DNA from: Echiichthys vipera
Taxonomy: Eukaryota; Chordata; Actinopteri; Perciformes; Trachinidae
Assembly: GCA_963691815.1 (NCBI GenBank)
Contig: OY829662.1
Location: 5,542,924-5,606,923 of the forward strand
Length of the DNA: 64,000 bases
Direction: 5' to 3'
Positions 36,638-49,302 of this stretch are shown here, one piece after another. Made by a program: the position numbers and the translations under genes. The number at the start of each line of letters is the position of its first letter. Positions within the stretch are counted from its first letter, which is position 1. The notes under the pieces were generated by a model that did not search any database, had not been told where the DNA came from, and worked only from the letters and a program-made list of their open reading frames with translations.

Positions 36638-37127
36638 GAGGCTCTTACATTGAATGTTACCCTGATCTCGCTCCAGTTTGTGAAAATAGACCTGGATGCA
36701 TTTGGCTGATCTTGTAAAACATTATGAAAAAATTAAATAACTGTTTTATGGGACAGGGGAAGTTGAGTTCCTGAACAGGAGTGGCATGGTGAAGCATCCA
36801 GTCAAACAACTGTCAGACGATACAGTTTTAACATTCGTGTTAGAATGCAAAAGCATTGGAAAGGGGAGGAAAAACAACACAACTGTATAAAGCCACTACA
36901 GGCTTCCTTAATGAACTAAAACACTAAGATGATTAACTAAACCACCACTGCAAAGCAGCTGACTCTAAACCAAAATTGTTTAGGTAAGCACGAAACGAAA
37001 GGCAAAGGCTGCCCGGGAGACCGTTGATAACCCAAAAGTCACAACAAACTGTCCAGCACCCCTAGGTAGACTCTGGGAAACAGGCAACTGACATCAAATA
37101 CACAAAGTTCTGAGTCGATGTTTATAG
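36638..37127. other. Unique non-coding sequence
   Basis: No recognised element. Confidence 0.45.
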
Positions 37128-37765
37128 GCCACGTTCACACCGCAGGTCTTCATGCACAGTTCTGATTTATTGCTCAAATCCGACATTTTGTTTGGCTGGC
37201 TTAAATGTGGCCTGTCTACGGATTGCTGTGTGAACAGCTCACGCTCCTGAAGTGACGCGTATGCGTAGTTGATCATGATGACATCACGCCACAACGGTGT
37301 TTACGGAAGCGAACACGGCAACGTCAACCAGTATTGTAGGTATTGTAAAACTTCACTTTACGATCCCTCCACTGGCCGCCTGCTTCACTGCTGTCCTCCA
37401 TGTTTGTTTTGATTCTGTTCCTAGCTCCCACCTCTGGCACACTTTTTTTTCAGTCAAATTTATTTGTTTTTCATTTACAAAACAGCGAGTGTGGGTCAGA
37501 ATGATGTCAAAGTCGCATTAGACCACTTTTAAATGTGGTACTGAATCTGGTACTTATTGGATTTTTTTGAACGTGACTGCAATCTGAACAACAAGGTCAC
37601 ATTCAAAAAAATCTGATACGTATCAGATTCAGTGGCACATTCAAAAGTGGCCTAATTCTGATTCGAAAATGTCAGATTCAGTGCGACTTGTGCTGTTCAC
37701 ACTGTCAAAAGCAAATCAAGTATGGGTCACATGTGAGCTAAAAAATAAAGATTCAGCACAGAGCA
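37128..37765. mobile_element. hAT-like non-autonomous element
   Basis: The left side GGCCACGTTCACACCGCAGG and the right-side CTGTTCACACTGTC are imperfectly inverted. The body has several reversed TCAGATT/AATCTGA motifs, including a 20 bp perfect palindrome at 37610-37629. These features match teleost non-autonomous hAT elements that start with a GTTCACACCGCAGG-type end. Exact termini and target duplication were not resolved. Confidence 0.55.
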
Positions 37766-38008
37766 CCGGAGACTCAGGGTATATGAAAACTCAACACACC
37801 TGGGCTTAATCAAAGCCAATCAGTGCCACACACACCTGATTGCAGTGAGTTGATTCTCTCACCACTCTCACAGAACCAAGAAAATAAACCAAGGAAGTAT
37901 TAAACATGTGGTTAACAATTCCTTCTCCCGGGCCGACATTGATGCTCACTTCGGGGCTAATTCCCCTAATTTCACCCGGCTGGGGAGCAAGACACAGGAA
38001 GCTTACTT
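37766..38008. other. Unassigned sequence
   Basis: Includes CACACCTGGGCTTAATCAA and GCACACACACCTGATTGCAG-like text that may belong to a retroelement LTR, but I cannot assign it. Confidence 0.35.
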
Positions 38009-38720
38009 GGGCTACGTTTACTCGTGGCCGGGTATTTTCATAAATGTTTCCGTTTTAAAAAAATAACATCATGCACACTTGTCCATTTTCAGAAAAAAAA
38101 AAAGTTTACACTAACTGTGTATATATGCCGTCAGGAGCGTGCCACACCTGTAGGTGGCAGTGTATAGAGAAGTTCAAGCCCAAGTTAGCCAACAGGAATC
38201 CCTAAAATAGCAACAGCACCAATGAATCACTTCCTCTCTCTCTTTTGAAGCAAACGTAGGGAAAATTGTTTGCACCAACATAAATGTGACTGCTACTCTG
38301 AACGATCCATGATCTCCGCAGCCAAATGATTTTAAAAAAAGCACGGAGGCAACAGCTACGTGTGGGGGACAGAGCACCACGGAGGCCTCATATTCTTGTT
38401 TAAACGAGTTTTATCAGTTTTATGATAAGGTGGTGAGGATGGGAACAATCTTATATTGTGCAAACTTTGCCCGCTGGCTTTTTAAAAAAAGAAATCTGCA
38501 CTTCAATCACATCAACAGCAAACCTGAAACGGCACATTGAAGTGAAGCACCCTGCATTTCAAGTTATGTGCAAGCAAATAAAAAATCAAAAGACAGTCAA
38601 GACAGATCCTCGACCCAAATCCCATTAACTGCGTACAGTAGCGGCTCCATTGTCATCTACCAGACACAGCTGGACGACCCGGTGGTGCAGTAAATCGTCG
38701 GAGACCTGCAGCCTTAGAGT
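38009..38720 (+). mobile_element. hAT-like transposon remnant with BED zinc finger
   Basis: Starts GGGCTACGTTTACTCGTGGC followed by CATTTCCG-like text (GTTTCCGTTTTAAAAAAATAA), similar to hAT-family ends with GTTTACAC. Near 38459 a decayed BED zinc finger follows (separate entry). The rest of the transposase is absent or unrecognisable. Confidence 0.55.
38459..38565 (+). pseudogene. Decayed BED-type zinc finger of a hAT transposase
   Basis: CKLCP is followed, after a frameshift, by STANLKRHIEVKHPAFQ. The C-X2-C and H-X4-H spacing with the STANLKRH signature defines a BED finger, the N-terminal DNA-binding domain of hAT transposases. A frame change between the two halves destroys the domain. 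Confidence 0.75.
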
Positions 38721-39242
38721 AAAGTGGAAAGCTCAGCATTCATAAAAGTTAATTTCAGTTCTCCTACCTCAGCCTGGTTGCTGGTTTTACTATGCATGTA
38801 ACTTATTTGTTGAACCTGGTTTATTTTGCCAGGATTCCAGTTTTCCTTTTCAGTATGCACTGAAATGGAAAAGTATTAAAATTGAATAACATTTGCACGT
38901 TAAGGATTACTGTCCTGTTTAATTACTCATTAAAAAAGACCATTCAAGCAGCAAGGTTTTACTCATGGTTTTGAGAATACAGTATACTGTAGGTGTGAAC
39001 GCTGCAGCTGCTGGTGTGTGGACTGAATGGACAGCAGCAAAGTTTTAAAGCAACAATGGGGAATGCTGTCCCTTCGATTGTAATGTAAACCCCGGTTGGA
39101 TAAGGAATCAAAATTGGATATGAAGATGAAATCTGACGCATGGTTTTAGTGTTGAAACAATTACAAAGAATTGCTGTCTGTTGTTCTATATAGGCTGTGG
39201 CAATACTTTTGAAAAACAATAGCTCGCAGCACCACATTGAAA
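38721..39242. other. Unassigned sequence
   Basis: No recognised domain. Possibly residual hAT internal DNA at 38721-38940. Confidence 0.4.
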
Positions 39243-39380
39243 AAAACAACTGTGAACTAGTTCATTTTTGGAACTTAGTTCATAATTTTGAATATGAACT
39301 ATGAACTGATATAGTTTATTTTAAAAATGTGTGAACTTTGAACTAGTTCATGTAGAAAAATGAACTTTCCCAACGCTGCT
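39243..39380 (-). mobile_element. hAT-like MITE end with GAACTAGTTCA motifs
   Basis: Repeated GAACTAGTTCA/ATGAACT motifs converge on a right end TTCCCAACGCTG, reverse-complement CAGCGTTGGGAA. I recognise the CAG-GTTGGGAAAGTTCA-type terminus from common teleost elements. Only one end is visible. Confidence 0.55.
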
Positions 39381-39699
39381 TACGTTGCCGTCTATGTTTG
39401 TGTTTCTGTCAACTGTTATCTGACTGAAGCTAACAGATAATCGGCGGTGCTCAGAAACCATGCTAATATGTCTACATGCACCAGTTTACAGGTTTCTTTC
39501 ATAGTACTCCTGAAGCATACTGAGGTTTTATCATGAATGGGATTATGGGTTTATCCAGGTTTCTGAAAGCGAGAAACACAAAAGCAGGACATTTCAAAGA
39601 TCCGTTAACTACTGGGATACTCCTGTCCTTATAAACACACCCAAAGACTCGTCATTCTCCAGTCACTTAACACACTGGGTGTTTCTAGGATTCATTGGC
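39381..39699. other. Unique non-coding sequence
   Basis: No recognised element. Confidence 0.45.
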
Positions 39700-40220
39700 T
39701 CTTGTTTGTCTCCTTTTTCTGTCTACCTCTCCCTCGACCTCTTTGTTGGTTTTTCCGTCCCTCCATTTCTCTGATAACAAATGGAGTGTTTTTCCGCTGG
39801 TACCCCTGTCACTGTTATCTCTCCACTTCATCCACCACTCACTGGTGCCTCAATGACTCATTTCTCTCCCTCTCCCTCTCCCTCTCTTGTTTTTCCGTCT
39901 GTCCAGACCTCCTCCTCTTCATTTCAGTCTCATCCACCCGCCGTCATCCATCTCTCTCTTCCCCTCCGCTCAGTTTAAAGCTCATCTGCCATCTTATTTC
40001 CTGTCTTTCCACAATTATTCGCTCTCCTTTTCTTACTTAATTTCTTTTTTTTCTCCATATTTCCAACCGTTTCTCATACAAATGAATAAATACTCTGTTT
40101 CTCCTTTGATTTTACATCATCATTGTTTCTTTTAATTCTATTCTTACTTTCCTGACTCCCTTCTCTTCTTTTCTTCCTCCTCTCTCTCCTCTCCCCCTGT
40201 TCCTCTCAGCATTTCCCCGT
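39700..40220. repeat. Polypyrimidine-rich low-complexity sequence
   Basis: Long TCTCC/TTTCC-rich sequence on the + strand with frequent interruptions. Serine/proline-rich frames here are compositional artefacts. Confidence 0.6.
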
Positions 40221-41740
40221 CCATATTAATGTCAGCTCAGAGTCTGGTAAAGATAGCATCTCTATTGAAGCTCCAGCCAGGCCGACCCTGTCACCCCGTT
40301 CTCTTTTATTCTCTCCTCTAATGGCGTTTTTTTGTGTTTTCTTTGGGTTATGTTCTGTCTCCTGTACCTCCTTCCTGTCTCACTTCCACACCCTGTCACT
40401 ATAAAACTGTCACGATGCTCATAAGATGGCAGGACGGGCCTCTCTGATCTCCTTTTCCCTCTCGAAAACACACGCTCAGATGGCTGGAATAAATAGTATC
40501 AGGCCACCCAGTAAAGTTGAACTTGGCCCTGAAATGTGTCCGTAGAGATTGACGGTGCAAACAGATCATGGCATTACAACAGCTTTTTGAAAGTGCTAGT
40601 TTTGTACCAATAATGAGTTTCAGTCTACTAGTTTTCATTTGCACTATCGAGTTACGTTAACATTATAAAATGCGCCCCAAATCATGTGCCATGAAGTCGG
40701 ACAGAGTGGGCTAGTTTTATTTCTCAAGTTTGGAAAATAAGGCAAACTAGTCTGAATAATACTCACATACATTATGAAATCAGTTTATTTTATTCAAGTA
40801 TGAAGGCATACAGAATATACTATTCAGGTTTTCCTACCATTTGTACACTTGGTGTTTATCTGCCTTGTAAGCCTGTTTGAGCTGGAAGATATTGCAATAA
40901 TAATAATTAATGTCTGAGTAGATTATTAAAAATCTGTGGGGAAGTCTAGCGGCAGTTGCAGACGTGGCGCACAGTAAAAAATGTACGTATTGTATCTTGG
41001 TAAATAGACGATCACAACAAAAAAATCTCAATTTGAAGTAACAATTTCTATCTCCCGTAGGTTTAATCTTGGGTTTACGGAAAATATTAGGTTAGTTAAC
41101 AACTTTTTAGGTTACGCTTTGCGCGCTGACGGGAAAGTTCATCACAACACTGTGTGATGCAGGAAATAAGGCGCTGCCCCCGGGTGAAATACCAGGTCTC
41201 ATATATGTTAATGCAAACCATTTACCATTTGAATGTGATAACCACACAACTGGTCACCTAACGACAAGAGCCACCACCCTTTGATCGGACACCTAATCTT
41301 GGCTAAACACACATCGGTGCCCTCTCACTTACTGGATTTACTGTATATCTTCACAAAGATATAACACTTGACATATTGCATTTAAAGCCAGGAGGAATGT
41401 CACCATTAAGTTGAGGGTTTACCGAGCCCACCCAATCCTGCAGACCTCTCTACTTTATTTGATGGTTAGGGGACATTTGGGCAACGTCACATCATTATCA
41501 TCAGTGGTTACGGTTACATGAGTTGAGTTTTGTGCAAGTTTCATGTTGAGACACTACCTAAAGTTTATGACTTTTGTCTTCTTCTCCCTTTCTTCCTAAC
41601 TTCCCTTCACCGTCCCTTCATCTCTTCCCTGGCTATATCAGTCTGTCAGTAGACGCAGAACAGAGCAGAGCAATAAGAAAGAGCAGAGAGCGGAAGAATA
41701 CTCTGTCAATGAATACACTGTCGCTTCCATTTCCTGCCCG
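40221..41740. other. Unique non-coding sequence
   Basis: No gene or transposon recognised over 1.5 kb. Short CpG-bearing patch at 41100-41180. Confidence 0.45.
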
Positions 41741-41773
41741 CACACACACAGACACACACACACACACACACAC
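41741..41773. repeat. (CA)n microsatellite
   Basis: CA units with one GACA interruption. Confidence 0.93.
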
Positions 41774-42670
<897 letters not shown>

Positions 42671-42786
42671 ATTATTTGTTTGCTTGCATGTGTGCATACC
42701 ATCATGGATTTGCAATGTTGTGCATGAGCGACACGATGAATAAAAATGTTTGTTGAAGAATCCAATAAATATTCATGTGCACGCTT

Positions 42787-42848
42787 ATGTGTGTGCGTGC
42801 GTGTGTGTCTGTGCGTGTGCGTGTGCGTGTGCGTGTGCGTGTGCGTGT
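42787..42848. repeat. (GTGTGC)n microsatellite
   Basis: Begins as GTGC/GTGT mixtures and ends with about six GTGTGC hexamers. Alternating purine-pyrimidine with GC steps is a strong Z-DNA-prone composition. Confidence 0.9.
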
Positions 42849-42931
42849 TCACCAGAGCAGTAAAAACATAGCAGCAAGTGCCGCTGCCCTGAGGTACACC
42901 TTCACCGCTTAGATATTAGCTAACCAGGGAA

Positions 42932-43058
<127 letters not shown>

Positions 43059-43167
43059 AAGCTCCTCTGCTCCAGCGGCTCTTGAGCTAATGTGCTTCAC
43101 AATCTACTAGCTTCCTCCTTCCCTTTAGCACTGCAACACTAATGACTAACCCAGGGCCAGAGCCCAT

Positions 43168-43198
<31 letters not shown>
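43168..43198. repeat. (AC)n microsatellite
   Basis: About 15 units, followed by AAACAAACACATG. Confidence 0.95.
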
Positions 43199-43202
<4 letters not shown>

Positions 43203-43714
43203 AACACATGCACAGAGGCTGCCTGGTTTCAGTTCAATCTCATTTCATTGCGGGTAAAACATTATTTATAGCTGCAGAGCACTGTACCAAAACACAGATT
43301 AGCCAGAGAGGGGGTGGGGATATACAACCTGTTATTATGTTATACTAACATCATACATTTCATAAAATGTATAGATATGTTTTGGTTTTTACATTTTTAT
43401 TATACTTTCCTAATAGCACAGTTAAACTATGGCCACAGTATAGTTGAATTACAGTTGGATTATTTGCTGGGTTACGGTAAAATTTAGTGGGATTATTGGA
43501 TTGGTAATTGACCGTTCGCTGAACCCCACCTCCAAGCAGTGATCGTCATATCACGGCTCAGCAGGGCCCCATCAGGTGGAAAGCTTGTCCCTGTTTAGAC
43601 CAGTGATGAACAAGTGTGCATTGGGATGTAGTGAGGCCAACACATACACAACACAAAAAACAAAACCTATTCACTAACACGTGATGTTCTCATGCATTCC
43701 CCACTCTGTAGATA
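43199..43714. other. Unassigned sequence
   Basis: No recognised domain or element. CCGTTCGCTGAACCCCACCTCC at about 43511 has a repeat-like feel but was not assigned. Confidence 0.4.
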
Positions 43715-43916
43715 CAAGGGTGTCAAAGTGATCCAGTAAAGGGTCGTGTGGCTGCAGGTTTTCATTCCAACCAATCAAGAACACACCTGGTTCAACAAAT
43801 CAACTGTGTGAAGACAGTTCAGGTGATTGAGTAAGTCGAGTCAGGTGTGTTCTTGGTTGGTTGGAATGAAAACCTGCAGCCACACGGCCCTTTACTGGAT
43901 CAGTTTGACACCCACG
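43715..43916 (-). mobile_element. 202 bp palindromic MITE, copy 2
   Basis: Same family and length as 9528-9729. Arms run from AAGGGTGTCAAAGTGATCC inward and return to GACACCCACG; the loop is the reverse complement of the loop in copy 1. CTGTAGA flanks both ends (43706-43712, 43917-43923), with two extra bases on the left. The duplication is therefore probable but less clean than in copy 1. Confidence 0.9.
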
Positions 43917-44285
43917 CTGTAGAAGTTTAAGGTAACATTAGCACCGCTGGTCTTGAGGTGTTTGTACTCCGCAGATAGCGTTCTGTTAGTCCCCATCCTC
44001 AAAAACCTTTTCTCTTTTAAAAGTGAAACATGCCGTTTGAAGTTATGAGCCGGTATGTAAGATACGCAGGTAAACAGGCAGGAACAGGATCCAGGACCTT
44101 GCTTTTTGACTGCCTGTGTTTCCGTACCTATGTGCATTGATGTATATAAATTAAATGAAAAATATACATTTTGATTTATATTTAAATTTTTCGAGAAATG
44201 TTATTTATTCATTTAGATTTCTTGATTTAATGAATTGTACCTTTTCTTTTCTTTCTTTTGATGCTTTGGCAATACTGTCTTAGTT
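43917..44285. other. Unique non-coding sequence
   Basis: AT-rich, no recognised element. Confidence 0.5.
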
Positions 44286-44309
44286 GTATTCACGCCAGCA
44301 AAGCATTCT

Positions 44310-44370
44310 GAATTGAATTTAATTTAATTTAATTTAATTTAATTGAGTTTGATTGAATTGAATTGAATTG
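44310..44370. repeat. (TTTAA)n / (TTGAA)n low-complexity repeat
   Basis: Pentamer repeats AATTT and then AATTG flank the SINE B copy on its 5' side. A matching TTGAATTG run lies at 44584-44608, so the SINE may have inserted into, or seeded, this array. Confidence 0.8.
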
Positions 44371-44583
44371 GGGCCTTTCTGTGTGGAGTTTGCATGTTCT
44401 CCCCGTGTCTGCGTGGGTTTTCTCTGGGTTCTCCGGTTTCCTCCCACAGTCCAAAATGTGCCCTGCGATAGACTGGCGTCCTGTCCAGGGTGGACCCCGC
44501 CTCACGCCCGATGTCAGCTGAGATCGGCTCCAGCCCCCCGCGACCCCGACAGGGACAAGCGGTTGAAGATGAATGAATGAATG
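44371..44583 (+). mobile_element. SINE B copy 2 (5'-truncated)
   Basis: Starts GGCCTTTCTGTGTGGAGTTT and continues GTTCTCCCCGTGTCTGCGTG, GGTTTCCTCCCACAGTCC, GATAGACTGGCGTCCTGTCC and GACAGGGACAAGCGGTTGAA into a (GAAT)n tail. The tRNA-like head is missing. This body is one of the most widespread teleost repeats I know. Confidence 0.88.
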
Positions 44584-44859
44584 AATTGAATTGTATTGAA
44601 TTCTATTGAAAGAGCCAGAGAGACAGCTCGAGAGCTGCAAATTGGCATTATTATATTCTACGTGCCTTCCCCAGCTGATAATTGTGGATGCTCTTATTAA
44701 TACATAGAAATAAATATTTCTTTTTTTTGTGATGACTGTTTTGTCCGTTTTTTTGGTTTCCTGTGCAGTGTGGATTCAATGTGTTCTGTGTCATTTTTAC
44801 ACATTAAGCACTGCAAACAGGGTCATGTTTGAAAGAAGAAAAACAAAATAATGTTTTAT
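44584..44859. other. Unique non-coding sequence
   Basis: No recognised element. Confidence 0.45.
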
Positions 44860-45140
44860 GATGTAGTACGGAGGATGAGTCTCACAGCCTGGGGAAAGAA
44901 GCTGCTCTGTAGGCTGCTGGTACGACAGCAGATACTTCTGTATCTCTTGCCAGACGGCAGCAGGATGAACAGGCTGTGGCTGGGTGGGTATTGTCTTTTA
45001 GTAACCTTTGGGCTCTATGCAGACACTCACCAATTTCACTGATGCTCTGTAGATGGTTACCAATGATGTTTTTTAGGGGGGGGGGGGGTATCACCAGCTG
45101 CAGCGCCCTCAAGGCACTCTTGAGCATCTGTATGAGACAC
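44860..45140 (-). mobile_element. LINE C-terminal remnant
   Basis: On the minus strand, shifting frames give SHSLF-LLPSGKRYRSI and CRTSSLQSSFFPQAV. They match the C-terminal LLPSGRRYRSIR...NSFFPQAVRL of teleost LINEs. Frameshifts and a 13 bp poly(G) (45076-45088) break it. Confidence 0.7.
45076..45088. repeat. Poly(G) tract (13 bp)
   Basis: Uninterrupted G run within the LINE remnant. Confidence 0.9.
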
Positions 45141-47201
45141 ACAAGGCTTTCAACTGTAAACCCATCCCAACATTAGAAGCTCAGAGCAAGTGCTCTAGAA
45201 TGGGAAGCGTGGAGTGAAGATGGGTCAAACAAGCACTTTCTACCAGGAGTCATGTCCCTTACAAACATACTTATTTTAACCCCACTCACGGTCTTTTCCT
45301 TCTTGACCAAACGTAACCGCGTAGTTTCGTTGGAATTCACAACGTTAAGGCTGCTACGTTTAGTCCTGGACACATGCTCAGACAAAGGAGACGGGCGTTT
45401 CATCTCGTGCAAGAATTTCATGAATTAGATTACATTGTTCCAGATTGTGTACAGTTAGACGTGCAATAAATCTGCAATAGTCTTAAAAATGTAAATGACA
45501 TTTTGCATTTAACAGACTGTTGCCAGAGAGTCAGATTTTTCAAAAACATTGGGATTTCACGTATTCGGATGAGAGCTGTGTGGATGCAATCCCAACGCAC
45601 TTTGTTCAGTGTTTCGGGTGGAGCACCTTTGAAGGGTTACATTTTCCAACTGCAACATTCCTCTTCGTATGAACTTGAGGCACTACTGATAATACTGCAA
45701 CCCAAGAACACAGGTGATGTCATTAAGCGCTGTGGAATAAACCATCTCTGCAAAGTCAATTAGAAACCACACCACTTACATGTCATTTTACAGTTTTATT
45801 ACATTTACATTACAGCTACTGCTTTTGATAAGTCAGTATGTTTTTAAGGACTTACTGTGTGTTCTCCATATGACTTAATGACCTTGGAGGAGTCTGACCC
45901 CTCTTCCTGTTGTTGTTCATCTAGGTTATTTGTTACCAGGCAGACTGATGGCCATATTAATACAAAGTGACGCTCAATTGGCTGAGGTAATGTTGCATAG
46001 ACAGCAACACTTCCTGTGATTGGACGATCAGTCAACCCCTTCCAGCCCAGAGGGTGACAATCTGTCCTCACACTAAACAAAACAGGATTACATCACATCC
46101 TGACGTGTGTCCGTTGACTCATTCTGCTGACCTGTCAACATGGTCAGTCAGGTACTATCTTCTGTAACATCCCACACAAATGCCAGTTTTAGGTTTGTTT
46201 TACTATTCAGGTGATAATACCATCTGTGAATTGTACCTCCTTAATGTGAGCACTGCATTTGTATGATTATGGTTGCACGCCCAACATGAAACCAAATGCT
46301 GCATGCATTTTTAGGATAGCTGGGAGCAACATTTATGCCGAAAACACACCAAGCAGCGGGTCAGTGAGGCCGGCAGCAAGCTGCCATGCAATGGCTGTGA
46401 AAAAGCCATGGCGGCCTTTCCAAGCTCAGTGAGCCATGATCAAACTAAAAGTTGGGGATAGTTTAACTTTACGCTGAGAGATGCGTCCAGTAAATACCCA
46501 TATCCAAATCAGATGAATTCAAGGAACGGAAAAATGATTTGGTTGTTTATGACAAAATTATGAACCAGCTCTGTGATCGCAGTGTAATCCGCATCATGTC
46601 TGGCCCCCTGCACACACTTACCCTCTGTGTTTAAGAAGTGTTGCACATTTGATTGTCTTTATATTGTTTTAAAGATAAAGTGTAGAGCTGCAGGTAGTGA
46701 TGGATCTCTTCACACAGTCGAATCAACCGTCCATTTTGGTTTTCCAGCGCAGTAGTGACAAGGCAAAATAAGAGATATCTCCGCACAGAGCGTCCACTGA
46801 TGATGAAATTCACACCACGCGAGCCCATACGGGACAATGAGGGGAAAATAACCCTGCCTTTTAGGAACCTTGGGTGTTTGATGGTTATTTTATAGGCTGA
46901 TTGTAGTATTTTGAGACTCTTTTTTTAAGTAATTTTAAGCTGAAATGTAAACATTTAGTTGAACTCCTGGAAGTATGTTTTGTAATCCTGGCTATGGCCC
47001 TGGCTGCTTACATGCTGGTAACCAGTAAAACTAAGTACTGCTCTCCTTGCATCATTCCACACTACTCTGCCATATCACATCACACTCTAACAAGCTAATT
47101 AATGAACTTGTCAGTCGTCATTACTGTAAAGACTTCACACATGAAGGAGTACTGTTAGTGCCTGTGAGAGGGCAAATTTTAGGGATCCAGGGTTTGATTT
47201 C

Positions 47202-47202
<1 letters not shown>
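45141..47202. other. 2 kb without a recognised feature
   Basis: Several short minus-strand frames (for example 45173-45421 and 45844-46080) show no recognised domain. A GC-richer patch at 46330-46450 starts CCGAAAACACACCAAG and may be a DNA-transposon scrap, but this is not supported. Confidence 0.4.

Positions 47203-47241
<39 letters not shown>
47203..47241. repeat. (AC)n microsatellite
   Basis: About 19 units. A second short CA run is at 47320-47335. Confidence 0.95.
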
Positions 47242-47244
<3 letters not shown>

Positions 47245-47542
47245 TCATGATACAAATACACATGTGTATGTAATACATACAGTTTTCACACACAGATGCT
47301 GATTTACACAAATTAAAATGCACACACACACACACGCTAAACAAGTCCTCATATACACAAAGTTGGCTCCCGCAAATTAATTTCCTAGCCATCTCATATC
47401 AGGCTGATAAAGAGAGGGAGAGAGAAAGAGAGAGATGGTTGGGGGGAAGAAAACACACCGTTTTCCAGCTGATTAATTTTTCCAATTTCATCGAGACATG
47501 GCCGTAACCTTCTTCAATTAAAACACCACTCTGGAGACAGAC

Positions 47543-47544
<2 letters not shown>
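47242..47544. other. Unique sequence with candidate conserved block
   Basis: The section 47445-47530 contains CAGCTGATTAATTTTTCC and TTCAATTAAAACACC, homeodomain-like sites in repeat-free DNA. Whether it is conserved is unknown. Confidence 0.3.

Positions 47545-47634
<90 letters not shown>
47545..47634. repeat. (GT)n microsatellite
   Basis: 90 bp of GT, continuing into GTGTGCGTGCGTGCGTACGT variants to about 47667. Confidence 0.97.
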
Positions 47635-47639
<5 letters not shown>

Positions 47640-47667
47640 GCGTGCGTGCGTGCGTACGTGTGTGTGC

Positions 47668-48017
47668 AGAGCTGATGGTTGTATTTTATTGAGTGGAAAA
47701 TTGAATCAAATTGTTTCTTTCAAACAGTCTGTTCTCCCCCTCTCCTCCCTCACTTCACCTTCTGGCTCCTCCTTTCCTCCCCTCGTCCCTCACTTTCCAT
47801 TTTTTTCCGGTTAAAGGAGTTTGGGGAGTTTTTCCTTTTCGAAATTAGGGGTCAAAAAGGACAGAGGGTGTTGTGTGCTGTACAGATTATAAAGCCCTCT
47901 GAGGCTTGTGATTTGTGATACTGGACTATAAATGAAACAGACCTGACTATCGACTGGTCTGAATGACCAATAGCCAGTAGATCTGTCCTTTTCCCAGCAG
48001 TGCCTGGTTGTATTTTT
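47668..48017. other. Unique non-coding sequence
   Basis: Pyrimidine-rich at 47730-47810. No recognised gene. Confidence 0.45.
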
Positions 48018-48342
48018 GGGGCGGTAGTAGCTCAGTCCATAGGTGGGCTGAGTCCCTGTGTGGACCATGAATGGAGTGTGGACTGGTGGCTGGAGAGGTG
48101 CCAGTTCATCTCCTGGGCACTGCCGAGGTGCTGTTGAGCAAGGCACCGAACCCCCAACTGCTCGGGGGGCCGGTCACTGGCAGCCCCCTCGCTCTGACAT
48201 CTCTCCATTGGTTGCATGTATATAGGTCCTGTCTGTGCATGTGTGTATTTCGGGCCTGTGTGTGTAAAATGAAAAATAATAGAGTGAAAATTGAATTTCC
48301 CCATTTGCGGGACTAATAAAGGAATTCTTCTTCTTCTTCTTT
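48018..48342 (+). mobile_element. SINE A copy 3 (near full-length)
   Basis: The head GGCGGTAGTAGCTCAGTCCA carries the A-box-like segment. About 30 bp with the B box is missing, because CATAGGTGGGC joins directly to TGAGTCCCTG. Body and tail are complete through AATTTCCCCATTTGCGGGAC and AATAAAGGAA(TTC)n. It shows the pre-expansion version of the TG-rich segment in copy 2. Confidence 0.88.
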
Positions 48343-49099
48343 TCATGTATGAATGTAGAATGTGTAGGCAGCGGAACAAGAAGCAGCATTCTGGTTTCCA
48401 CCTGTAGCCCGAGCTGTATTGACTTATCGCATTAGTGCGAGCTATGGCTGCATGCAGGTAAAGAGTCTGCGTGGAGAGCAAAAGAGCTGGAACAAATTTG
48501 CCGAAATGCAATCTCAGAACCCATCGGCTATTGTCTGATGACGACTTAGCTTTTTGTTAGATTCATTTATCTGCATCATTTGAGGATATCTTTTTTTAGA
48601 GATCAAACAAAATTCCATCTGGACCTTAAACACCTACAAAAAGAAATCGAACTGTAAACAATGACCAGCGCAACGAAGATTAAGTCTCTGGATATATATA
48701 ATAGAAATATCGGCCAATGCTCACAGAGGCTGAATTGTGATCGCACCGAAAGGCCTCTGAGATTTAAGTAAATGTACACTATGTGTTCAATTCTTTTCAA
48801 AATCACGTCATCCTGCAAGATCAGTGTGGATTGGCAGAAACGCTGATTGCTCGTTTTGCCAACAAACAAAAAAAAGCACTTATAGGTAGCATTGACAGAG
48901 GGCAAAAAGTGGAGGGAAACAAGTAAGCAGACAAATAAAACCAAAACACATCAACCACTGCTTTGCTCTGCTCTGCCTGTGTTTGTCTTTGAATTTAGCC
49001 GCGGCTGCTTCGACCGGTTGCGAGTGATACTACTACAACGCAAGCTGCTACAGATTGTATGCTCTGCCGCATCACAGATTGCAAAGCAGACCTTACTAA
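48343..49099. other. Unassigned sequence
   Basis: A 113-codon minus-strand frame at 48603-48944 is hydrophobic and begins with a leader-like stretch, but has no homologue I recognise. I treat it as unproven. The surroundings show no promoter or splice features that I could confirm. Confidence 0.35.
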
Positions 49100-49302
49100 A
49101 GGAGACGTTGTTGCTCAAATTTGCGAAATACACCTGGTGATTGGGACAGATCGAGGACGGATCACGTTCTCACCGCACACAAACCAGACCAAAGTGCACC
49201 ACAGTTTGTTTTGCCATGCCCAAACTGAACGCGTCAAGGGGGTGACCGCTCCAGGTTTCGATTCAACCGAATTAAACAAAGAAGTTGTGAAAACACCCTA
49301 AA
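49100..49302 (-). mobile_element. hAT-like non-autonomous element end
   Basis: The right end reads AAGTTGTGAAAACACCCTA, reverse-complement TAGGGTGTTTTCACAAC. Inside lie CATGCCCAAACTGAACGCG and CAAGGGGGTGACCG. The order resembles a teleost hAT-type MITE beginning CAGGGTGTTTTCACAC. The other end was not found. Confidence 0.5.

Noticed and set aside
48603..48944. 113-codon minus-strand frame with a hydrophobic leader-like start
   Set aside because: Hydrophobicity follows from T-rich reverse-strand composition, and no homologue is recognised.
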